Positions 45,363-52,633 of a DNA stretch of 64,000 nt are shown here, piece by piece. How positions within the stretch are numbered: position 1 is the stretch's first letter; each line of letters starts with the position of its first letter. Made by a program: the position numbers and the translations under genes. The notes below the pieces were generated by a model that was not told the DNA's origin, ran no database searches, and saw nothing but the letters and a program-made list of their open reading frames with translations. This stretch comes from an uncultured Aquimarina sp. GTDB taxonomy: Bacteria > Bacteroidota > Bacteroidia > Flavobacteriales > Flavobacteriaceae. The DNA lies in the NCBI GenBank assembly GCA_947493035.1, contig CANLOW010000009.1, positions 40,307-104,306 of the forward strand, given 5' to 3'.

Positions 45363-45692
45363 TTATTTAAATAAAAATTCTCTTGATTCTTTTAGGCAGA
45401 TTATTCTGATTTCTTCAATACTCGCTTGTGGCTTTTTCAGTAGATAATCTAAAACTTGTGTTAAGCGATACCTCATAATTTCGTCACAATTTGGGTCTGC
45501 TGTATGCATACCGAAAATGTTCGTAGCAACTACGATGAAAACCTTAGAAGGAATCTCGTATTTAATGATCTCGCCGTATTTGGTTAATAGAAGTGATTGA
45601 TCAAATTTGAACCGATCAACAAGAATTTCGAAAAAGAAATCTTTAGTGTCTTGTTCTATTGGCGATTTATAATTTAGTGTAGATGCGTTCAT
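45363..45692 (-). CDS. Hypothetical protein (109 aa)
   Basis: The frame is open to 45776, but that extension would translate the nested inverted repeat. I therefore start at ATG 45692 (MNASTLNYKSPIEQ). The protein is soluble and helical, with no signal peptide and no motif I recognise. It starts 21 bp downstream of the structured block on the same strand, so its expression may be controlled by it. Confidence 0.5.
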   Translation of the reverse strand: MNASTLNYKSPIEQDTKDFFFEILVDRFKFDQSLLLTKYGEIIKYEIPSKVFIVVATNIFGMHTADPNCDEIMRYRLTQVLDYLLKKPQASIEEIRIICLKESREFLFK

Positions 45693-45713
45693 TTTTGTGT
45701 ACAAAAAAGCGTG

Positions 45714-45844
45714 GAACTGAACTAGTCGAACTAGTGGTATCGCCAAACACCCTTCCTCCAAACAAGAACAGCCCACGCAGAACGTGGGCGTCTCAGTTTT
45801 GAAAGTGGAGGATTTAAAATTTGGCGATTTTCTAGTTCCAGTTC
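45714..45844. other. 131-bp nested inverted-repeat structure (ncRNA, oriT or MITE-like)
   Basis: Four stems nest inside one another. The outermost is GAACTGAACTAG (45714-45725) with CTAGTTCCAGTTC (45832-45844), one bulged base. Inside it is ATCGCCAAA (45739-45747) with TTTGGCGAT (45820-45828). Next is TCCTCCA (45754-45760 region) with TGGAGGA (45806-45812). Innermost is the hairpin GCCCACG-CAGAA-CGTGGGC (45771-45789). ACTAGT also occurs twice at 45721 and 45730. The block lies in the mobilization half of the element between the partition genes and a hypothetical gene. It may be a structured RNA, a transfer or replication origin, or a small palindromic transposable remnant; sequence alone does not decide. 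Confidence 0.6.
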
Positions 45845-45940
45845 AAAAGCTAAACGCTTTATATTTTAATATTTATATCTTTTTGTTTACTCTATAATAT
45901 TCTGTTTTTGATCTATTCAAACATACGGTATTATTGACTT

Positions 45941-46165
45941 TTAATCAATGTATTTAGCTATACTTTCATTGATTATTTGTTTGATACTCGTATCATTCGT
46001 CAGTGCTTTTAGTTTTAACTTCTTTAATAGACTTACTTCAATGTAAAAGGAAAATTGAACTTCTGTCGTATTCTTTTCTTTTACAGGAGTTACTTTTTGT
46101 GTTACTTTCTTCTTTGGAGAAGATTTAGCTTGATGGATTAAATTTCCGAAATCTGATTTTTCCAT
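45941..46165 (-). CDS. Small ParA-partner-like DNA-binding protein (74 aa)
   Basis: The protein has a basic, flexible N-terminus (about 1-35) and a short C-terminal strand-helix-helix part (TEVQFSFYIEVSLLKKLKLKALTNDTSIKQIINESIAKYI) that looks like a ribbon-helix-helix domain. It lies directly downstream of parA, as small centromere-binding partners (ParG-like) do. It likely binds the AT-rich boxes in the gap between the two genes and, by sequence likeness, upstream of hsdM. Confidence 0.65.
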   Translation of the reverse strand: MEKSDFGNLIHQAKSSPKKKVTQKVTPVKEKNTTEVQFSFYIEVSLLKKLKLKALTNDTSIKQIINESIAKYID

Positions 46166-46172
46166 ATTTATA

Positions 46173-46193
46173 TAATTATAGTTTTATATAGTT
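46173..46193. repeat. AT-rich box between parA and its partner gene
   Basis: ATAATTATAGTTTTATATAGT differs at one base from 43511-43531 upstream of the type I R-M operon. It contains the palindrome TATAATTATA (46172-46181), and an inverted relative lies at 46201-46214. It is a candidate centromere or operator site for the partition proteins. Confidence 0.45.
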
Positions 46194-46207
46194 CGTGTTT
46201 TATAGAA

Positions 46208-46792
46208 TTATATAAGAGCGGTTAATACTTCTTTTGTTAGATTATCTATTTGTCTTTGCGCTTTATTGTCGGATGTTACACCCTGGACTAAAACAGATCT
46301 AGTAAAAGCTACTAAGTCACTAACTTGTGTATTAGCAACTTTAATATTGATAGTCTTAAGTTCATTTAGAACATCTTGGGTAAGGGTCGTATTGGGTTTT
46401 ATCATATTGAATACAATCAACGTCTGCAATTGCTTTTGCTCTTCCTTAATCAATTCTAGAGTACTTTCAATGGCTAAAAGATCTAGTACTCCAGCTTTTG
46501 TTGGAACAATAATTAGATCTGCCAATTTTATAAGCTCAGGTAATTTATCGGATAAGTATGGAGGTGTGTCAATAAATACAAAATCGAAATTATGTGTTGT
46601 ATTTAAAATAATAGCATCGTTACTAATTGTAAAATCAGTTGCCATTTGACGGATCTGCGACAAGCTTCCTTGAAGGTCTAAATCTAACGCCAAAACATTA
46701 GCTTCTTTACAAAGGTTTTGAGCTAAGTTGAAGGTGAGTGTGCTTTTTCCAACACCACCTTTTTGGTGGGTGATTAATATGTGTTTAGCCAT
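46208..46792 (-). CDS. parA: ParA-family partition ATPase
   Basis: The 194-residue protein has the deviant Walker A KGGVGKST (residues 10-17), Walker A' ALDLDLQGSLS, and Walker B FVFIDTPPYL. It is of the short ParA/ParF type without an N-terminal HTH, found on plasmids and mobilizable elements. It probably helps keep the excised, replicating form of the element. It starts 1 bp after the preceding gene's stop, and a small partner gene follows. Confidence 0.88.
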   Translation of the reverse strand: MAKHILITHQKGGVGKSTLTFNLAQNLCKEANVLALDLDLQGSLSQIRQMATDFTISNDAIILNTTHNFDFVFIDTPPYLSDKLPELIKLADLIIVPTKAGVLDLLAIESTLELIKEEQKQLQTLIVFNMIKPNTTLTQDVLNELKTINIKVANTQVSDLVAFTRSVLVQGVTSDNKAQRQIDNLTKEVLTALI

Positions 46793-46793
46793 A

Positions 46794-47237
46794 TTATTTC
46801 GATTTACTTTGTTTCCAAGATTTATATTCTTCTAATATCGAAGCCTTACTATTAATAAAGCTCTGAAAATAGGTTATAGCTTCTTGCCTCCCACTTTCGA
46901 CCAATGTGTTTTCATGATGCTGTACACTGTAAAAAGCGTAAATCGAAAAAACTATAAAACCGATTAAAACGGTCGACAATAGTCCCAATAACCAATTAGG
47001 GTAACTGTTTCTATTCGCTCTATTTTTATCAATACTTTTTAAAATAGAATTTTGATTCTCTATAAAACGCTTTTGTTGATTTGTAAAATCAGTAAGACAT
47101 TGATTAAGATTCGATAAATTGGGTTCTATTTTTGCTTTTTTGATGTTATCATTAACACTTTCTAATGTTTTAATTCCTTTTTGAAACTCATTTAATTCAT
47201 CTACCAACAACTCTGTCAGCACTTCTATTTTTGCCAT
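46794..47237 (-). CDS. Membrane-anchored mobilization-associated protein
   Basis: The 147-residue protein has a helical, partly coiled-coil N-terminal region (1-75), one transmembrane segment at about 82-104 (WLLGLLSTVLIGFIVFSIYAFY) and a short outer part. Its gene overlaps the relaxase gene by 41 bp and precedes parA by 1 bp, an arrangement seen in Bacteroidota mobilization loci. A role in docking the relaxosome at the membrane is inferred only from position. Confidence 0.55.
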   Translation of the reverse strand: MAKIEVLTELLVDELNEFQKGIKTLESVNDNIKKAKIEPNLSNLNQCLTDFTNQQKRFIENQNSILKSIDKNRANRNSYPNWLLGLLSTVLIGFIVFSIYAFYSVQHHENTLVESGRQEAITYFQSFINSKASILEEYKSWKQSKSK

Positions 47238-48057
47238 ATTGATCTTCTTTATAATGTTTGCTTAAATAATCTTTTATTGATGGTTGCAAGGACACTGTTT
47301 GCTTATTGAACTGAGCACTAGACAAGCTTAACGAAGGGTTCATTTTCTTTAACCCCAATGCAAGCCGATTAATTGACATGGATCTATGAATTTCGCTTCC
47401 CTTAAAACTTTCTCCTTTATACAGAAAACGAAATCCTTGCAAACATTTATCTTTATTAATTACTGCTTTTACATGCACGCCTGATTGCTCCATCTGTTTG
47501 ATATAATCTTCGAACCCCTCTACCCTATTTCCCAAAACGTATTGATGCCTTTTAAAAACTTCTGACCTAATAACTTTATGAAGTTTTTTCTGTTTCTCTT
47601 TTACTTCTAAAACCGTAGTTAACTGATTTTTCAAAGCCACTTTTTCTGCTATCTTTTGAGCCTTTTTACCGACATAACTATCCTTATATGCCTTACCTGT
47701 AAAATCAATTCGATTAACATACAAGTGAATATGTTTATGCTCTTTATCGTTATGAACAAAAGCTACAGCCTGGTGCTCTTGTAATTTCATCTCAGCAATA
47801 AAATCCCTTGTTACTTTTAAAAAATCTAGACGTCTCATTTGCTGGCCGTCTTCAATGGTAGGACTCAAAACAAAACTGAAGGTATTTCGAGTACATTTTT
47901 CATTAAGACCTTGTACCAATTTGAACTCTGAAGTTATTTCTGCAGGAGTATCGCCAATTACATTTTGTTTTAAAATAAACTTGGCATCTTTTTCATCATT
48001 CCATCCATAATTAATCGATGCCTTGGTATGCGAAATAGCTTTTCCTTTACCAATCAT
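47197..48057 (-). CDS. Relaxase/mobilization nuclease (3-His motif)
   Basis: The 286-residue protein has the relaxase hallmarks: an N-terminal segment SHTKASINYGW with Tyr17 as the likely nicking residue, and the metal-binding HKHIHLYVN (His107, 109 and 111). This is the MOBP/MobA-VirD2 layout. It should nick the transfer origin and lead the strand into a recipient, using a helper plasmid's secretion system. Start and MobC-like stop overlap by 4 bp, so the two are coupled. Confidence 0.85.
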   Translation of the reverse strand: MIGKGKAISHTKASINYGWNDEKDAKFILKQNVIGDTPAEITSEFKLVQGLNEKCTRNTFSFVLSPTIEDGQQMRRLDFLKVTRDFIAEMKLQEHQAVAFVHNDKEHKHIHLYVNRIDFTGKAYKDSYVGKKAQKIAEKVALKNQLTTVLEVKEKQKKLHKVIRSEVFKRHQYVLGNRVEGFEDYIKQMEQSGVHVKAVINKDKCLQGFRFLYKGESFKGSEIHRSMSINRLALGLKKMNPSLSLSSAQFNKQTVSLQPSIKDYLSKHYKEDQYGKNRSADRVVGR

Positions 48058-48350
48058 TTTTTAAAATTTTGAAGATGAACCTTAAACTCTTTCGCAATTT
48101 TATAGACCTCCCTAGAAAGGTTGGGGTCTTTATTTTTAAACATATTTCCAATAGCCGTAAAATTGTTCGTATACTTTACTAACATCTTATATGCTTGTAT
48201 TTGTTCTTCAGAAAGTCGCTCAACTATTTTTTGCTGACTAACAGATTTTCGACAAAATTCACTTAGTGTTAAACCCGCCTTTTCTGCTTTCTTTTTAAAA
48301 ACCTTTTTCTCGAATCGAGAACATCTGAATTCTATTTTTTCTTTTTTCAT
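48054..48350 (-). CDS. MobC-like relaxosome accessory protein
   Basis: I choose ATG 48350 (98 aa, MKKEKIEFRCSRFEKKVFKKKAEKAG), which gives the usual ribbon-helix-helix start of MobC; the frame extends further up without similarity. The pattern E-F-R-C-x-x-x-E-K followed by LTLSEFCRKSVSQQ and a helical tail fits plasmid mobilization accessory proteins that bind the transfer origin. It overlaps the relaxase gene by 4 bp. Confidence 0.75.
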   Translation of the reverse strand: MKKEKIEFRCSRFEKKVFKKKAEKAGLTLSEFCRKSVSQQKIVERLSEEQIQAYKMLVKYTNNFTAIGNMFKNKDPNLSREVYKIAKEFKVHLQNFKK

Positions 48351-48420
48351 CTTTTGCGACCTTAGGGAGAAAAAGCGAGATTTGTGTCCTGACAAGGACA
48401 CATCTCGAAATACTAACTAT

Positions 48421-49068
48421 TTATCTTCTTCTTGATTTACCAGGTAAGTCAATAAAATTGAACATATCAAATAAACGATCATTCATTGATGGACTAAAAT
48501 TGGTAGTAAATTCATCCCTTGACAAGTTTGTACTCACAAAAGTTCTCTTGCCATTTCTACAAAATAAATCATACCTATTCAATAATATTTCCTCAATAAC
48601 ATCTCTCTTTTGTCCCCAAATTATAGCTTTACTATTCTTACTAATATCATCTATGTACAATATGGACTTGGAGTACTTTTGAATTATAAATTCTTCAGAA
48701 GACACTTTGCTTTTACTCTCAATAATTACTTCTGAAATTATACTCCTAGCAGTTACAAATTTGAAATTATATTGAGGCAAGTAAAATTCTTTAAAAAGAA
48801 GTTCTAGTATTCTAAATATTGATGTTTTCCCTACTCCCACATTCCCAAACAGGATAAATCCTTTCCTGTAATCTCCTTCATGAACTTCATTGAATTTTTT
48901 ATTATCAGAAAAATAACAGCATAAAATATTAAGTGCATCTGTGTTAAAACCATCAATTTCAAATTGACGATTCCACTTTTCAATAAAATAATAATCCGCC
49001 AATTTTTTAAAGACCTTTTTAAAATTGTCATGACAACCGGAATCATTTTTTTCTACCTTCTTGGACAT
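48421..49068 (-). CDS. DnaC-like AAA+ helicase loader
   Basis: The 215-residue ATPase has Walker A GNVGVGKTS (about 74-82), Walker B ILYIDDISK (about 134-142) and a sensor segment TFVSTNLSRDEF, as in DnaC/IstB-type loaders. It overlaps the preceding HTH gene by 16 bp. Such pairs serve replication of the excised circle in mobile elements. An IstB-type transposition helper is less likely, as no IS21 transposase is present. Confidence 0.78.
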   Translation of the reverse strand: MSKKVEKNDSGCHDNFKKVFKKLADYYFIEKWNRQFEIDGFNTDALNILCCYFSDNKKFNEVHEGDYRKGFILFGNVGVGKTSIFRILELLFKEFYLPQYNFKFVTARSIISEVIIESKSKVSSEEFIIQKYSKSILYIDDISKNSKAIIWGQKRDVIEEILLNRYDLFCRNGKRTFVSTNLSRDEFTTNFSPSMNDRLFDMFNFIDLPGKSRRR

Positions 49069-49487
49069 AATTTATTTTCAGTTGAATTAAGAAAAATGTT
49101 TTTTTCACTATTAATTTTTCTATTAGATTTTCTATTAATAGTTTGTCTATTATCTGCCCAGATTTCTGCTATAGGCCTATTCAAATTTATTGCACTAGGG
49201 TAGTGCAGATTTGTGATATACCTATTGCAGATTTCTTTACTACCTGGTTTTCTATAAATGTGTCTTTTTATGTAGTTGTTTTTTTCTAATTCAAGTAACC
49301 AATTGTTTATTGTACTTTTAGATTTTCCAAAAAGGTCTATGAAGTATTTATTGTTTGCATAACAAAACCCATGTTCTTGTGATAGGGCTAAAATTTCTGC
49401 ATATAAAATTTTAGCAGATGAAGAAAGATTAGTGTCTAATCTAAAATCTTCCAGTTTTGTAAAACCAGATGCTTTTGTATTTTTCAT
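49053..49487 (-). CDS. Helix-turn-helix replication-initiator-like protein
   Basis: The 144-residue protein has a winged helix-turn-helix (about 20-80: SAKILYAEILALSQEHGFCYANNKYFIDLFGKSKSTINNWLLELEKNNYI), the HTH_36/DnaD-N pattern, then a basic tail. It is coupled to the DnaC-like gene, a common Bacteroidota replication cassette. It may bind the element's origin and recruit the loader. Confidence 0.7.
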   Translation of the reverse strand: MKNTKASGFTKLEDFRLDTNLSSSAKILYAEILALSQEHGFCYANNKYFIDLFGKSKSTINNWLLELEKNNYIKRHIYRKPGSKEICNRYITNLHYPSAINLNRPIAEIWADNRQTINRKSNRKINSEKNIFLNSTENKLCPRR

Positions 49488-49578
49488 ATAAAAGTATTCT
49501 GAATACTCTATATTTGCATTAGAGTATTCTATTTACGAAGATTATTCTTAAAGTCTAAAAAGTGCCTGCAAGCTGTTT

Positions 49579-49872
49579 TTAGGCTTTTCTTTTGTATTTG
49601 AAGTTTTTCAATGTTTGATCTTCATTGAAAATTTGATAGTGGTGTATGAGCTTTTTTCGTGGCCCAACATCTTCAGCTTTTAAAAATCCAGCCGTAACAT
49701 AATTTCTCACGGATTGATAGTCGACATGGAGTAATTCTGCAACTTGTTGGTAAGTGTAGTATTTATTAGTGAAGTCTTCTTTTGGGGTATTCTTAATTTC
49801 AAGTACCATTTTTTTCAACTCATTAAGTTGATTATTGATACTTAAAAAGGGATCTATATATCCGCTACTCAT
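49579..49872 (-). CDS. Excisionase-type helix-turn-helix protein
   Basis: The 97-residue protein has a short coiled N-terminus and the MerR-like/excisionase HTH (TYQQVAELLHVDYQSVRNYVTAGFLKAEDVGPRKKLIHHY, about 45-85). In tyrosine-recombinase elements such proteins direct excision. It lies about 1 kb from the right end, and the 20-bp subterminal repeats are its possible targets. Confidence 0.7.
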   Translation of the reverse strand: MSSGYIDPFLSINNQLNELKKMVLEIKNTPKEDFTNKYYTYQQVAELLHVDYQSVRNYVTAGFLKAEDVGPRKKLIHHYQIFNEDQTLKNFKYKRKA

Positions 49873-49940
49873 AACAATACAGTTTTAATTATTAATACTG
49901 CAATGATATAACTAGATAAAGTTTACATAGTTTACTTGGT

Positions 49941-50747
49941 TTACGCAGTGTAATTTTTATTGTAAAATTCCAATAATGACATATAAAAATCAGATTTCTT
50001 TTGATATTCTATGCCCCCCTCTGATAAATTATAACTCTTTCTAAATTTAGAGAAGTTATGCTTAGATATTTTAACATTGGGGTTTTCTAAATAATTATTC
50101 AATACTTCCAAATAAGAACTATCAATTTTATTTAAATACTCGCTACTTCCATATATTTCTTCAAAAAAGAAAACAATTAAAAGGTAACGACACTGAAGTG
50201 GACTAATTGTTTTTACAGGTTTACTCTCTTCTTTAGAAATTAAAAACCTCTTTAGGTCAAACTTTCTTTCTTCAAAATTCAAATATTTAAAATCTCTTAA
50301 ATTTTTAATGAAAGATTCAAACCTTTTTATCCCGTCGTCTTTTTCTGTTTTAGGCACATCTAATCGAATATCAACAACTGAACTATCTATAACTACTTCT
50401 AATTTTTCTAGGTAATCTGATAAAAAATCCTTTTTCAAAATCGCCGATTTATTAAACCAGGCAAGAAATACTGAAATCAACAATATTAAACTCAAACAAA
50501 TAATATTAACTACATCATTTGATGAATGAAAGTCTTTAAGAAAATTATATAAGACTGGTGTAACAAACAAACTAGCTGTTGTTAAAAAAACTCTTTTTGG
50601 ATCTACTAATCTATCCCACGATTCTGATCTTCCTACATCAATCCAAGAACCAAAATGTGGTAGATATAAATATTTCCCAACTAGACAAAAATGAATTATA
50701 TAACTTAAGACTATAAGTACTATCAGAATAATCATTGTTTGTACCAT
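49941..50747 (-). CDS. Membrane protein of unknown function, last gene in the element
   Basis: I choose ATG 50747 (268 aa, MVQTMIILIV); the frame is open to 50813. The protein has one or two N-terminal hydrophobic segments and two central ones (about residues 70-120), then a soluble, charged C-terminal half (about 140-268). No family is recognised. It lies alone between the excisionase-like gene and the right end and is AT-rich. End-located membrane genes of mobile elements are sometimes defence or exclusion factors; here that is only a possibility. Confidence 0.5.
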   Translation of the reverse strand: MVQTMIILIVLIVLSYIIHFCLVGKYLYLPHFGSWIDVGRSESWDRLVDPKRVFLTTASLFVTPVLYNFLKDFHSSNDVVNIICLSLILLISVFLAWFNKSAILKKDFLSDYLEKLEVVIDSSVVDIRLDVPKTEKDDGIKRFESFIKNLRDFKYLNFEERKFDLKRFLISKEESKPVKTISPLQCRYLLIVFFFEEIYGSSEYLNKIDSSYLEVLNNYLENPNVKISKHNFSKFRKSYNLSEGGIEYQKKSDFYMSLLEFYNKNYTA

Positions 50748-50828
50748 TTTATATATTATTAGCATTAATAAGACTAAAAATAGTAATTTAGATGCTATAA
50801 ACAAATGACACACAACTGGATATACTTG

Positions 50829-50848
50829 TCAACGATTTTGTCAACGCA
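50829..50848 (+). repeat. Right subterminal repeat (possible integrase arm site)
   Basis: TCAACG-ATTTTG-TCAACGCA is the partner of 19652-19671 (19 of 20 bases, same orientation) and lies 42 bp inside the right attachment core. Confidence 0.55.
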
Positions 50849-50858
50849 AAAATAAAAA

Positions 50859-50884
50859 CCCCGTAAACATTGAGCTTACGAGGC
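50859..50884 (-). terminator. Element-supplied terminator of ssrA
   Basis: CCCCGTAAAC-ATTGA-GCTTACGAGG forms a 10-bp stem with G-T pairs and is followed on the minus strand by a T-run (TTTTTATTTTTG). It directly follows the tmRNA 3' end and lies inside the element, so the element replaces the displaced native terminator at 19471-19506. A T-run on the plus side too (GCTTTTTT) suggests bidirectional use. Confidence 0.7.
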
Positions 50885-50889
50885 TTTTT

Positions 50890-50907
50890 TGTGGAGTCGG
50901 AGGGAAT
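50890..50907. repeat. Right attachment core (3' end of ssrA)
   Basis: The 18-bp sequence TGTGGAGTCGGAGGGAAT is shared with 19516-19533. It contains the tmRNA acceptor-stem 3' strand and part of the T-arm, so the gene stays complete after integration. Confidence 0.85.
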
Positions 50908-51288
50908 CGAACCCTCGTCCAAACAAGCAATTACAACTGCTTTCTACACGCTTAGTCTTTGTTTAGATTTTCGTGAAGTTGCCGGTCAAAAACTACCAAC
51001 GCGTCCCTTATTCTAAATTTAGTGTCTCAAAAATGTCTAGATCCCATTTTCGATAGGATTACTTTTACGATACTCAAAAACCAAACGCCGTAAACCAAGG
51101 CTTTTGAAGAGTATCCTGCTTGTCTACCTAGTAGACCGAGGCATTATCTTACTATAATTCAGATTATGCAGCTAGGGCGTAGTTATTCTCGCCGTTTAAA
51201 AAAGTGACATCGATATTAACGAGCATGAACATCATAGCTCGGCGTGCTTACAATCCAATTGGTCTCGCTGTCAAAACCAGTCGACCCC
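50892..51288 (-). ncRNA. ssrA: Transfer-messenger RNA (tmRNA)
   Basis: On the minus strand the RNA starts GGGGTCGACTGGTTTTGACA (5' end at 51288) and ends with the T-arm GGGTTCGATTCCC and CGACTCC-A. The acceptor stem pairs GGGGTCG with CGACTCC, with one G-T pair. The tag frame at 51164-51193 encodes GENNYALAA followed by TAA, the typical Bacteroidota degradation tag. The next bases are CAA rather than CCA, so CCA would be added after transcription. tmRNA rescues stalled ribosomes together with SmpB. Its 3' end is the integration site of the element. Confidence 0.95.
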
Positions 51289-51293
51289 ATTTT

Positions 51294-51301
51294 CAAAAGT
51301 A
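51294..51301 (-). promoter_or_regulatory. -7 box of the ssrA promoter
   Basis: TACTTTTG on the minus strand matches TANNTTTG and ends 6 bases before the predicted tmRNA 5' end at 51288, the right spacing for this promoter class. No clear TTG -33 element is seen. Confidence 0.6.
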
Positions 51302-51369
51302 CAAAGCAATCAGTAAAGAGTATTAATAAATTTTCCTTGTACTGAGTACTCCTTACTTTATACTAAAAA

Positions 51370-51399
51370 TTGGAAGGCAAATATATAATATTATCTTTG
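51370..51399 (+). promoter_or_regulatory. Promoter of the saccharopine dehydrogenase-like gene
   Basis: TTG (51370-51372) and TATCTTTG (51392-51399) are separated by 19 bp, a strong match to the Bacteroidota promoter consensus, about 38 bp before the gene start. Confidence 0.75.
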
Positions 51400-51436
51400 C
51401 TCGCTGATAAATAAACAAAATTTATACCACTTTATT

Positions 51437-52633
51437 TTGATTATTGTACTGCTGAAAGAAATGATGGTGAAGGATGAAGCAAGAGTACTCTTCTCTCCTA
51501 CCCAATTATCCGAGATTATACAAGAATATCCCGAACATAGATTCCTTGTTCAATCGAGTAAACAAAGGGCTTTTAAAGATGATGAATACTCGCAATTAGG
51601 TATTGAGGTTGTTGATGATATTGGTATCGCTGATCTTTTTTTAGGAATTAAACAAGTCCCCTTAGATCAATTAATTCCTCATAAAAAATACTTTTTCTTT
51701 TCGCATACGACAAAGCGTCAGCCTCACAACAAATGGTACTTAGAAGGTTTACAAAAAGCAAATATCACTTTCTTTGATTATGAAAACTTTTTAGATGCTA
51801 AAGGATATCGATTAGTTGCTTTTGGTAATATTGCTGGACAACTAGGAGCCTATCATGGTTTACGTACTTATGGATTGAAAAATAAATTATTTCAGCTAGA
51901 AAAACCTATCCCTAATCAACATATTGAGGACTTAGTTTTTCAAGCAAAAAAACAAGACTATACCGATTGTAAAGTCGTGATTACAGGGAAAGGAAATGTA
52001 GGTCAAGGAGCTATACGTTTTTTAATGGCTGTTGGATTTACTCAGTTAACTCCTAATGATTTTTTATCCTATAACGAGAGAGCACCCGTTTTTACTGTAT
52101 TAGCCAAAAAAGACTATTTAAAAAACAACAAAGGTACTTTTGATCAAGAAACATTTTTAAACCAACCTCAAACATACGGTAGTTTCTTTTTCGAGTTTGC
52201 TCAAAAAGCGAACATTTATATGGTGGGTCATTACTACTATGAAGGGATGCCATTATTATTAACTCAAGAACAATTATCCGATCCTAGTTTTTGCATTAAT
52301 ACTATAGCCGATATTTCTTGTGATGTGCATGCTCCCTTACCCACTTGTTTAAGACCTTCTACAAGTGATGCCCCTATTTATGGATATCATAGAAACAAAC
52401 ATTTGGAATGTGACTTTAAAGATCCTAATGCGATTGCTGTAATGGCAATAGATAACTTACCCAGTGAGCTACCTAAACGATCTAGCACTCAATTTGGTCA
52501 GCAGTTTAAGGAACATATTTTACCGTTACTTATCAATGACGTATCTAATCCTATATTACAAAAAGCCAACGTATTAGATCAAGGAAAATTTTCCGCTCAC
52601 TTTCAGTACCTAAAAGACTTTTTGAATTCATAA
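51437..52633 (+). CDS. Saccharopine dehydrogenase-like / AlaDH-PNT family oxidoreductase
   Basis: The 398-residue protein starts at a TTG (MIIVLLKEMMVKDEARVLFSP) that fits the family's first strand; no ATG gives it. The N-terminal AlaDH/PNT-type domain has KYFFFSHTTKRQ (about 82-93), as in lysine-forming saccharopine dehydrogenase. The NAD-binding fold follows with VVITGKGNVGQGAIRFL (about 180-196), and there is a late ISCDVHAPLPTCLRPST segment. It is probably involved in lysine or saccharopine metabolism, using NAD(P). The neighbouring pirin gene is convergent and overlaps by 6 bp. Confidence 0.75.
   Translation: MIIVLLKEMMVKDEARVLFSPTQLSEIIQEYPEHRFLVQSSKQRAFKDDEYSQLGIEVVDDIGIADLFLGIKQVPLDQLIPHKKYFFFSHTTKRQPHNKWYLEGLQKANITFFDYENFLDAKGYRLVAFGNIAGQLGAYHGLRTYGLKNKLFQLEKPIPNQHIEDLVFQAKKQDYTDCKVVITGKGNVGQGAIRFLMAVGFTQLTPNDFLSYNERAPVFTVLAKKDYLKNNKGTFDQETFLNQPQTYGSFFFEFAQKANIYMVGHYYYEGMPLLLTQEQLSDPSFCINTIADISCDVHAPLPTCLRPSTSDAPIYGYHRNKHLECDFKDPNAIAVMAIDNLPSELPKRSSTQFGQQFKEHILPLLINDVSNPILQKANVLDQGKFSAHFQYLKDFLNS

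Larger units (their letters stand above)
19516..50907. mobile_element. 31.4-kb integrative mobilizable element in ssrA carrying defence systems
   Basis: The borders are an 18-bp direct repeat, TGTGGAGTCGGAGGGAAT, at 19516-19533 and 50890-50907; the right copy is the 3' end of the tmRNA gene. Just inside the left border is a tyrosine recombinase. The right end holds an excisionase-like HTH gene, replication, mobilization and partition genes. A second 20-bp repeat lies just inside each end. The cargo is a type III-D-like CRISPR-Cas locus with two arrays, a type I R-M operon with McrBC, and small metabolic genes. No conjugation machinery (VirB4, TraG/VirD4 coupling protein) is visible, so it is likely mobilizable rather than self-transferring. 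Confidence 0.85.

Noticed and set aside
45363..45776. Longer version of the 109-aa hypothetical protein starting at 45776
   Set aside because: The extra residues would be encoded by the nested inverted repeat and lack protein-like character; ATG 45692 is preferred.
19516..50907. Calling the element a self-transmissible ICE or a prophage
   Set aside because: No conjugation ATPase, coupling protein or Tra genes, and no capsid, terminase or tail genes are seen between the att sites.
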